Assembly: GCA_024763495.1 (NCBI GenBank)
Contig: JANTFJ010000198.1
Location: forward strand, 1 to 5,528
Source: Desulfobulbaceae bacterium
GTDB taxonomy: Bacteria; Desulfobacterota; Desulfobulbia; Desulfobulbales; SURF-16
DNA length: 5,528 bases
Direction of reading: 5' to 3'
Of the stretch, positions 1 through 5,528 are shown one piece after another. Under the pieces are notes generated by a model. The model was not told the origin of the DNA and made no database searches. It saw only the letters and a program-made list of their open reading frames with translations. Position 1 is the first letter of the stretch. Every line of letters starts with the position of its first letter. The translations under genes were made by a program, and so were the position numbers.

Positions 1-96
1 CGAGCGTTGAAACGGGCACATGGCGGCATCCCTGAAACGCTTACAGGCCGTGCCTTCTCAAAAGTCAAGGTGTGGTTTATTGATCGCTATCCCTGA
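1..96 (+). CDS. Possible 3' end of an unidentified convergent gene (partial)
   Basis: Frame 1 of the plus strand is open from the window edge for 31 codons and stops at TGA 94-96; the peptide ends in GRAFSKVKVWFIDRYP. If real, it is the C-terminal tail of a gene lying mostly left of the window. It would overlap the 3' end of the minus-strand hybrid kinase tail-to-tail by 20 bases (77-96). The composition looks protein-like, with a mixed basic and aromatic end, but an open run of this length is not rare by chance and I do not recognise the family. The main alternative is non-coding sequence downstream of the kinase. Confidence 0.35.
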   Translation, partial: RALKRAHGGIPETLTGRAFSKVKVWFIDRYP

Positions 97-2545
97 CACA
101 ATGTGCTGACATTCTTCCACCCTGTAATGCCCTCCTGATTGCCTTAGACAACATACATTTATTAAAAGGTTTCATTAGATATTCACTGATAACAAGCGAC
201 TTTGACTTTGCCTTTTCAATTGCCTCGTTATCACCACTACAAAAAATTACAGGTTGATCAGGACGCAGGGCCAGTATTTTCCGGGCAAGAGTGACTCCCG
301 TCATCCCGGGCATGACCAAATCGGAGATAACCAGGTCAAAATCGTCCGGACTGTTGCTATAGGCTGTTAAGGCTTCACTGCTACTGGAAAAAAAAGTTAC
401 CGTATAACCTGATCTCTGCAGCATGAGACTGATAATATTACCAACCATCGGTTCATCGTCTACCAGCAATATCCGTTCATCTCCCTGCGGCACATCCTCG
501 ATTTCGGATTGTTTATTTTTAATACATTCCACGATCAGCGGCAAGTATATATGAACAGTTGTTCCCTGGCCCGGCAAACTGGTAACACTGATTTCTCCCC
601 CATACTGTTTAATGATACCATGAACGACAGATAATCCCAGGCCGGTTCCACTTTCTTTATCCCTGGTGGTAAAAAACGGATCAAATATCCTGGATTGGAT
701 TGACTCTTCAATGCCGCAGCCCGTATCAGTTATCTCCAGATAAAGATATGTACCCGGAGCAATCAAGGGGCACTCGGCAGGAAGATTATCAGCCGCTATC
801 CGTCTTTCCGCCAATAAAACAGTAAGCCTGCCGACTTCCGCCCCCAGCGCAATCCCGGCATTGGTACAGATATTCATCAGTACCTGCTGTATCCGGCAGG
901 GATCTGCCATAATCGGCCCGCAATCCGGGTCAATAGTTGTTGTAATCTTAATCGTTGAGGGCAGAGACGCCCGTAACATTTTAACAACTTCCTTAATAAT
1001 GGGTTGAACCTTGAGAGGCCTGGCCTCTTCTTCTCTCTGCCGGCTGAAGGTCAGGAGCTGCCTGACCAGGTCGGCACCCCTGTTCCCGGCCTTGATTATC
1101 TGGTCGAGATCCCTGGCGGACTGGCTGCCGGCAGGCAGATCCTCCCTGACCATTTCACTGAAGCCTATAATAATGGAAAGAATATTATTAAAATCATGAG
1201 CAATACCACTGGCAAGGGTGCCGACAGCCTCCATTTTCATGGCCTGCCGTAACTGTTTCTCCAGTGACAGTTCTTTACTGACATCACGTTTAACTGCTAC
1301 ATAATTGGTAATTTTTTCATTTTTATCCCTGACAGGCGAGATAGAGACCTCTTCTTCATAGAAAGAACCGTCTTTTTTCCTGTTTACCAGATGTCCCCGC
1401 CATGTTTTTCCCCGGGAAAGCCTGGCCCACATTTTGTTATAAAAATTCCGGTCATGCCTGCCGCTCTGCAGGATGCGCGGATTTTGTCCGACAGCCTCCT
1501 TGCGGCTGTAGCCGGTAATTTTTTCAAAAGCGGGATTAACGTACTGAATAATTGCGTTTGAATCAGTAATAACCACTGTTTCTCCGGCCTGTTCAATAGC
1601 TGTAGTTAAGCGAGTTCTTTCTTTTTCCGCCTCCTTCCTGGCGCTGCGATCACGGCTGATGCCGATAATTCCGGCAATGTTACCGCCGGAATCAACCAGC
1701 GGAGTTTTTAAAGTGTCAAGGGGAATTGTCCGACCATCGGGAAAAGTTATCCACTCTTCATTAATTATCGTGCGGCCGGAATCAATTATGTTTCGATCCT
1801 TCTCTTGATAAAATTCAGCAATATCCCTGGGGAAAAAATCAAAGTCCGTATGACCGATCAGATTTTCTTCTCCGCATCCGGCATATTCCGCGAATGCCTT
1901 GTTGCATCCCAGGTAGACGCTTTCTCTGTCTTTATAGAATATCAGGTCAGGGATGGAGTTGATAATGGATTTAAGCAGGCCTTTATTTTTTACTGTCTCA
2001 TCATTATTATTTTTTAACCTGGCAGCCAGCAGCCCGGTTTTGCAGATATTGGCGGTCATACTTGCCAGAAAATGCAGCAATGCTTTAAAGGTTTCTTTCT
2101 CAACAATGGGAACCCGCGCGATAGTATCAAGATAGGACGACTCGTTAAAACCATATTGCCGGGCCTGTTTTTTAAAACGATCAATATCAGGGGGGGAAAA
2201 AAATACCTGGCCGGTAAAGAGATTGGCCAGGTGATGGCCCTCAATGATTATGGGGGTAGCACCGTAAATAAAGCCGCTCTCACAACGGCTGAGCCTGATC
2301 GCGCCCGGTACGTTTAATTCAACCGCCAATTTTTGTCTGTCGGCCTTGCAGCGTTCTCGCGCAACGGGATTATGCCAATGAAATTTAAGACAGATTTCCT
2401 GCCATCCTGTAGAAATCAGGGTCTCGTTAGTCGCCTGGTCATCAAGAGTTATATTATATCCGGTTGCGCTTGAAAACAGTTCAAACATTTCTCGCAACTC
2501 AGCGATATTTACAATTTGATCAAATGAGGGCTGTTTATCGGTCAT
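77..2545 (-). CDS. Soluble hybrid histidine kinase: PocR-PAS-PAS-HisKA-HATPase-REC
   Basis: This 822-residue protein has no signal peptide or membrane segment, so it should sense a cytoplasmic cue. A PocR-type ligand domain spans about 9-165, with Cys52, Cys66 and Cys88 and the run GATPIIIEGHHLANLFTGQV; PocR domains are known or predicted to bind small hydrocarbon derivatives such as propanediol. PAS domains lie at about 187-300 and 311-424. The second has GQNPRILQSG, with proline where LOV domains carry the flavin-binding cysteine, so it is not a LOV photosensor. HisKA follows (SGIAHDFNNIL, phospho-His450), then HATPase with N-box Asn562, DTGCG at 607-611, the F-box FDPFFTT and GTGLGLS at 633-639. 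The C-terminal receiver (about 691-807) has Asp696/Asp697, phospho-acceptor Asp742, Ser770 and Lys792, all intact. There is no output domain, so phosphate must pass to a separate protein. The ATG at 2545 is the only possible start: an in-frame TAG lies 30 nt upstream with no start codon between. No Shine-Dalgarno sequence precedes it. The gene lies 207 bp downstream of cheA on the same strand. Confidence 0.96.
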   Translation of the reverse strand: MTDKQPSFDQIVNIAELREMFELFSSATGYNITLDDQATNETLISTGWQEICLKFHWHNPVARERCKADRQKLAVELNVPGAIRLSRCESGFIYGATPIIIEGHHLANLFTGQVFFSPPDIDRFKKQARQYGFNESSYLDTIARVPIVEKETFKALLHFLASMTANICKTGLLAARLKNNNDETVKNKGLLKSIINSIPDLIFYKDRESVYLGCNKAFAEYAGCGEENLIGHTDFDFFPRDIAEFYQEKDRNIIDSGRTIINEEWITFPDGRTIPLDTLKTPLVDSGGNIAGIIGISRDRSARKEAEKERTRLTTAIEQAGETVVITDSNAIIQYVNPAFEKITGYSRKEAVGQNPRILQSGRHDRNFYNKMWARLSRGKTWRGHLVNRKKDGSFYEEEVSISPVRDKNEKITNYVAVKRDVSKELSLEKQLRQAMKMEAVGTLASGIAHDFNNILSIIIGFSEMVREDLPAGSQSARDLDQIIKAGNRGADLVRQLLTFSRQREEEARPLKVQPIIKEVVKMLRASLPSTIKITTTIDPDCGPIMADPCRIQQVLMNICTNAGIALGAEVGRLTVLLAERRIAADNLPAECPLIAPGTYLYLEITDTGCGIEESIQSRIFDPFFTTRDKESGTGLGLSVVHGIIKQYGGEISVTSLPGQGTTVHIYLPLIVECIKNKQSEIEDVPQGDERILLVDDEPMVGNIISLMLQRSGYTVTFFSSSSEALTAYSNSPDDFDLVISDLVMPGMTGVTLARKILALRPDQPVIFCSGDNEAIEKAKSKSLVISEYLMKPFNKCMLSKAIRRALQGGRMSAHCVRDSDQ

Positions 2546-2566
2546 AAAATTTAAAAAATCAGGAAA

Positions 2567-2587
2567 GGGTTGCTATTTGCCCAACCC
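2567..2587 (-). promoter_or_regulatory. Leader hairpin just upstream of the hybrid kinase start
   Basis: In the sense of the kinase mRNA, GGGTTG pairs with CAACCC (6 bp, four of them G-C) around a 9-nt loop. It is followed by a T-rich stretch containing a run of six T and ending at the ATG 21 nt downstream. The arrangement resembles a weak intrinsic terminator or attenuator, or a structure controlling ribosome access in a leader without a Shine-Dalgarno sequence. The stem is short and the T tract is interrupted, so chance is a real alternative. Confidence 0.35.
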
Positions 2588-2593
2588 GAATAT

Positions 2594-2608
2594 TTACAAT
2601 TAATGTAA
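2594..2608. promoter_or_regulatory. Small operator-like palindrome
   Basis: TTACA and TGTAA form perfect 5-bp arms around a 5-bp spacer, 49 bp upstream of the hybrid kinase ATG. The right arm overlaps a second near-palindrome, GTAAC-CA-GTTAC, at 2605-2616. The position suits a transcription factor site for the kinase gene, but I cannot match it to a known regulator, and short AT-rich palindromes arise by chance in such sequence. Confidence 0.2.
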
Positions 2609-2697
2609 CCAGTTACTCAACTTTCTGACTTGAGATAAGTATTTGAAGTCATATAACATCACCAACAAAACAACAAGTCAGAAAGTTGAACAGTTAC
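2605..2697. repeat. Intergenic inverted repeat (perfect 15-bp arms, 41-nt loop)
   Basis: CAACTTTCTGACTTG at 2618-2632 is matched exactly by its reverse complement at 2674-2688, with 41 nt between. The arms extend imperfectly outward to GTTAC/GTAAC sequences at 2605-2616 and 2691-2697, giving an element of about 93 bp. The left arm, read in gene sense, is AAGTCAGAAAGTTGAGT at 2615-2631 and ends 69 nt before the hybrid kinase start. A related copy lies upstream of cheA at 5432-5448. No T tract follows the hairpin on either strand, so it does not look like a terminator for cheA. A small non-autonomous transposon-like element or a pair of regulator sites are the likelier readings. No clear target-site duplication was seen. 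Confidence 0.85.
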
Positions 2698-2752
2698 AAA
2701 TATTGAGATTTGCAATCATTATGTGCTTACCCTATGAGTAGTTACCAATTAA

Positions 2753-5377
2753 TTAAAGTAAACGGAGAGGATCAAGAATCAAAATAACCTTGCCGTCCCC
2801 GGTCACGGTAGCACCGGACAGGCCGTCAATTCCGGCGAGGGAACCATCAAGAGATTTGATAACAAATTCATTTTCATTAAAAAAACGATCAACTTCAAGA
2901 GCAATTTTCCGGCCGTTAAGATTGAGAATAACCAGGCTGAGATCGCTTTTCTCTTTTGTGTCGGAAAGAGAGTTGACAGCATTGCCGTCAAGTTCAAGTA
3001 AAGAGGCCAGCCGTTTGATGGGCAGCAGATCCTGCCGCACTACCGTCATTCTCATGTCCTTGTGATTCCTGACCATGTTCGGGTCAATTTTTACGGTTTC
3101 TCTAACGTAATCAAGCGGAAGGAAGTAATGTTCATTTCCGACCGCGACTTCAAGCCCCTTACAGACTGCCAGGGTCAGGGGCAGCTTGATTGTCACCGTG
3201 GTTCCCCGGCCCAGCCGGCTGTCCAGCAGTACCATGCCGCCGATTCGTTCAATATTGGTTCGCACCACATCCATGCCGACGCCGCGGCCCGACACCTCGG
3301 TAATTTCGCCGGCAGTTGAAAAGCCGGCCGCGAAGATAAGATTGATTACCGCCCGGTCATCCATGTTTTCCAGCTCATCCAGGCTGATCATTGCCTTTTC
3401 AATGGCTTTACTGCGGATTACGTTTGGGTCGATTCCGGCCCCGTCATCCTGAATTTCAATAATGACATGCTGTCCCTGATTATAGGCCTTGAGGTGAATT
3501 GTGCCTTCCGCTGTTTTTCCTGATTCCTTTCTTTTTTCCGGTGATTCAAGTCCATGGTCAGCGGAATTCCTGACCAGGTGTACCATCGGATCGCCCAGGG
3601 CCTCAATAATTGTTTTGTCCAGTTCGGTTTCCTCTCCGGAAATAACCAGATTTATCTGCTTGTCCATCTTGCGGGAGAGATCACGGATCATCCGGGGGAA
3701 ACGGGAAAACACCGTTGAAACAGGCACCATTCTTATGGCCATGACAGTGGCCTGCAGATCATCGGATATTCGACCTACCAGGTCACCGGCTGCCTTGACC
3801 TTTTTCCCCATCCGCGGCAGGTTATATTCTTCTGATATTTCCCGGGCCAGGGGAGGAAAATTATTTTTACTGACAATCAGCTCACCCACCAGGTTCATAA
3901 GTTTGTCAAGTTTTTCCTGGGAAACCTTGATGACCTGGCCGGTGACTCCGGATTGCCCCGCGGATTTAACCGCTGCCGGGCCGGCAGGCGATTGAATTTC
4001 AGATTTATCCTTGATAGATTTATTTTTTTCTCCAACCTGCATGGTTTCCGGCGGCTGAACATCATGCCGACTCCCTGTTTCTTCCAAACCCGTCTCATCG
4101 AGATTTTTTTTGATCTCCTTAAGTTTGTCCTGTAGGTCTTCAAGAAAAATCAGCTCATTATCGTCCTTGCCGTTAAGAAGAAATTCTGCCACAACAACAG
4201 CTTCTTCGGCGTCAGCAGCCAATTTATCCAGACCGCTGTTTCTGCCGCTTTTGCTTATGGTTTTAAATCCTCTGATTACTTTCCGGAGAGCCTTGTCCCG
4301 TTTATTATCATCGGAAATTTCGTCAAGCCCGACGGAAACGGCCTCGACACATTGACTCAAGGTATTATCAAGGGCGAAACTCCTGGCCGCCTGTTCACGA
4401 ACATCATCACTTCCCGGCTGTTCTCCGCCCTCCCGCTCTACTCCGGTAAGAACCCGGCAACGGGTTAAAAGTTGTTCGATACCCTCAGGATCAGCCTCGT
4501 CCTGTTGAAAATCCATGACAATATCCTTCAGGATATCAACTACAGCCAGTAATAATTCTATTTCCTCATCAACCAGAGCCGAGGCTGTATCACGGCGTTG
4601 CTGAACCAGGGTTTCAGCTTCATGGGAAAGCTCCTGGAAAGGCAGCAGGGGATGTTTCTCCCGGAACTCCGGATTGTCAACGACAGACAGCAATACCCCG
4701 GAATTACCCTTCAGGCTGTGCAAGGCCCGGAAAAGGTCATTGTACTGCTCTAAATTATCCCGTTTTTTTTCAAGTTCAAGCAGGCTTTCTTCCAGGGTGG
4801 CAATGTGCTCGAAACCTTCATCAATAAATTGTTCTTTCATGCCGGGAGGGTAGACGATTGATACCAGTTCACCCCGGGACAGTAAAATCTTGCCGATTTT
4901 TTTCTCTTTCTGCTCCTCCGCGGATTCAGAAACCTGTTTTTTACCCTTTTCCCTGATATCCTGGATATCGGCTACCACTTCATCAAGGGAAATATCCGGC
5001 AGAGAAAATACCACTGGATCATTTTCCTGATCCGCCTCTTCAACAGCGACGGCGGTTTTCTGCAGCATGCGTCCCAGGGTATCTACTCCGGTAAGCAGGG
5101 TATCAATCAGTTCGGTAGAAACCTGGAGTTTATTATTGCGCAGTTCATCAAGCAGGGTCTCCATTTCGTGGGCCAGGTACTTGATATCGTTTAAGCCGAG
5201 AAAGGAAGCTGAACCTTTGATGGTATGGGCCGGACGGAAAATACTGTTGACCAGCTCAATATCCTGATCCGTCTCCATTTGCAGGATGCGCTCTTCGATA
5301 CCGCCAAGATGTTCCCGGGCCTCTACTAAAAAATCTTTTAAAACATCAATTTCCAACTGGGATATGGAAAGTTCCAT
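2753..5377 (-). CDS. cheA: CheA-type histidine kinase with two Hpt domains and a third Hpt-like domain
   Basis: This cytoplasmic kinase of chemotaxis-like arrays autophosphorylates a histidine on its own Hpt domain and passes phosphate to receiver proteins. Residues are numbered from the ATG at 5377 (874 aa). Hpt1 spans about 8-110 (RPAHTIKGSASFLGL, His51). Hpt2 spans about 183-290 (FRALHSLKGNSG, His220) and has extra residues before its LSHEAETL helix. A third Hpt-like helical unit spans about 325-425, with Lys372 at the histidine position. After a charged, Pro/Ser/Lys-containing linker (about 428-480) come the P3 dimerisation helices (about 482-548), the P4 ATPase (HLVRNSADHG with Asn604, DDGAG at 644-648, GFSTAG, SGRGVGMDVV at 696-705) and a C-terminal CheW-like P5 domain (about 738-872). 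There is no recognisable CheY-binding P2 domain and no receiver domain. It is longer than classical CheA (about 650-670 aa) because of the extra N-terminal units. The ATG at 5377 was chosen over an in-frame TTG at 5401 because AAGGAGG lies 5 nt upstream of it. No other che gene is in the window, so a role in flagellar, pilus or other control is open. Confidence 0.95.
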   Translation of the reverse strand: MELSISQLEIDVLKDFLVEAREHLGGIEERILQMETDQDIELVNSIFRPAHTIKGSASFLGLNDIKYLAHEMETLLDELRNNKLQVSTELIDTLLTGVDTLGRMLQKTAVAVEEADQENDPVVFSLPDISLDEVVADIQDIREKGKKQVSESAEEQKEKKIGKILLSRGELVSIVYPPGMKEQFIDEGFEHIATLEESLLELEKKRDNLEQYNDLFRALHSLKGNSGVLLSVVDNPEFREKHPLLPFQELSHEAETLVQQRRDTASALVDEEIELLLAVVDILKDIVMDFQQDEADPEGIEQLLTRCRVLTGVEREGGEQPGSDDVREQAARSFALDNTLSQCVEAVSVGLDEISDDNKRDKALRKVIRGFKTISKSGRNSGLDKLAADAEEAVVVAEFLLNGKDDNELIFLEDLQDKLKEIKKNLDETGLEETGSRHDVQPPETMQVGEKNKSIKDKSEIQSPAGPAAVKSAGQSGVTGQVIKVSQEKLDKLMNLVGELIVSKNNFPPLAREISEEYNLPRMGKKVKAAGDLVGRISDDLQATVMAIRMVPVSTVFSRFPRMIRDLSRKMDKQINLVISGEETELDKTIIEALGDPMVHLVRNSADHGLESPEKRKESGKTAEGTIHLKAYNQGQHVIIEIQDDGAGIDPNVIRSKAIEKAMISLDELENMDDRAVINLIFAAGFSTAGEITEVSGRGVGMDVVRTNIERIGGMVLLDSRLGRGTTVTIKLPLTLAVCKGLEVAVGNEHYFLPLDYVRETVKIDPNMVRNHKDMRMTVVRQDLLPIKRLASLLELDGNAVNSLSDTKEKSDLSLVILNLNGRKIALEVDRFFNENEFVIKSLDGSLAGIDGLSGATVTGDGKVILILDPLRLL

Positions 5378-5382
5378 AACCG

Positions 5383-5389
5383 CCTCCTT
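5383..5389 (-). promoter_or_regulatory. cheA: Ribosome binding site that fixes the cheA start
   Basis: AAGGAGG in gene sense lies 5 nt upstream of the ATG at 5377, a strong Shine-Dalgarno sequence at suitable spacing. It lies inside the longer reading frame that would begin with TTG at 5401, which argues against that longer start. The downstream hybrid kinase has no comparable site. Confidence 0.9.
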
Positions 5390-5431
5390 GTCAGAAGACA
5401 AAAAACCGAATGAACTAATTTAAGATAACTG

Positions 5432-5448
5432 ACTCAACTTTCGGACTT
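5432..5448 (-). repeat. Third copy of the AAGTCMGAAAGTTGAGT motif, upstream of cheA
   Basis: In gene sense this is AAGTCCGAAAGTTGAGT, identical at 16 of 17 positions to the copy at 2615-2631 upstream of the hybrid kinase, in the same orientation. It ends 54 nt before the cheA ATG. Similarity to the opposite-strand copy at 2675-2696 extends further, through CAGTTA (5426-5448 here), with two substitutions and a one-base gap. No inverted partner is visible near this copy. Its TTGAGT end could serve as a -35-like element, but I see no convincing -10 hexamer at 17-bp spacing. Confidence 0.75.
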
Positions 5449-5505
5449 ATTATTTTACTTATAAATTCGACTTGTTATGGCAAAAAATTAATAGGCGATT
5501 CGTCA

Positions 5506-5528
5506 TTCCGGCATGTTTTTAGCCGGAA
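5506..5528. repeat. REP-like intergenic hairpin, cut by the window edge
   Basis: TTCCGGC and GCCGGAA form perfect 7-bp arms around the 9-nt loop ATGTTTTTA, preceded by GTCA. From memory, elements of the form TCATTCCGGC...GCCGGAATCC are common dispersed repeats in intergenic regions of several proteobacterial groups; the usual trailing bases would lie beyond the window end. It is 129 bp upstream of the cheA start codon. It could also act as a transcription terminator for a gene to the right, although the T run is in the loop rather than after the stem. Confidence 0.65.

Noticed and set aside
15..54. GGCAC...GTGCC inverted repeat downstream of the hybrid kinase as a terminator
   Set aside because: The 5-bp arms are 30 nt apart and no T tract follows on the minus strand; likely chance.
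1004..1252. Plus-strand open frame of 82 codons opposite the HisKA region
   Set aside because: It lies antisense to the H-box region of the hybrid kinase, shows no domain and has no ribosome binding site of note.
1273..1615. LOV-type blue-light sensing by the second PAS domain
   Set aside because: The position of the flavin-binding cysteine is proline (GQNPRILQSG), so a LOV photocycle is not expected.
2546..2600. Sigma-54 (-24/-12) promoter upstream of the hybrid kinase
   Set aside because: No GG and GC dinucleotides at the required 10-bp spacing; the nearest arrangement (GG, 11 nt, GC) does not fit.
2605..2697. The 15-bp inverted repeat as a rho-independent terminator of cheA
   Set aside because: The loop is 41 nt and the 3' arm is followed by GAGTAACTGG or AACAGTTAC rather than a T run on either strand.
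3501..3995. 164-codon plus-strand open frame opposite cheA
   Set aside because: It is antisense to the conserved P3/P4 part of cheA, has serine- and arginine-rich composition with no recognisable domain, and is a shadow of the real frame.
5378..5401. Extension of cheA to a TTG start at 5401, adding eight residues
   Set aside because: The strong AAGGAGG lies inside this extension and is correctly spaced for the ATG at 5377; the added residues are not part of the Hpt domain.

Overview
The window holds two complete, large signal-transduction genes, both on the minus strand, plus short AT-rich intergenic regions containing repeats. The first in transcription order (ATG at 5377, stop at 2753) encodes an 874-residue CheA-type histidine kinase. 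The second (ATG at 2545, stop at 77) encodes an 822-residue soluble hybrid histidine kinase with the order PocR - PAS - PAS - HisKA - HATPase - REC. No RNA gene, CRISPR array, transposase or intact mobile element was found. The first 96 bases carry a possible tail of a convergent plus-strand gene that I could not identify.

No taxonomic marker is present. The style of the hybrid kinase (PocR input, S-box PAS with the TWRGHLVNRKKDGSFYEE signature, HisKA with SGIAHDFNNIL), the long multi-Hpt CheA, the moderate GC and a TCATTCCGGC...GCCGGAA type intergenic repeat together suggest a Deltaproteobacterium (Desulfobacterota). This is inference from family resemblance only.

Layout: 1-96, possible convergent gene end; 77-2545, PocR hybrid kinase; 2546-2752, 207-bp intergenic region with a perfect 15-bp inverted repeat, a small operator-like palindrome and a leader hairpin; 2753-5377, cheA; 5378-5528, AT-rich upstream region with a third copy of the intergenic repeat and a REP-like hairpin cut by the window edge.

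How they may work together: CheA carries two Hpt domains with intact phospho-histidines (His51, His220) and a third Hpt-like domain in which the histidine position is lysine (Lys372). It has no receiver domain. The neighbouring kinase ends in a receiver domain with no Hpt and no output domain. The pair therefore holds complementary phosphorelay parts. A 17-nt motif (AAGTCMGAAAGTTGAGT in gene sense) lies 54 nt before cheA and 69 nt before the hybrid kinase in the same orientation, which suggests either shared control or a dispersed genomic repeat. No cheW, cheY, cheR, cheB or receptor gene lies in the window, so whether this CheA serves motility cannot be decided here.
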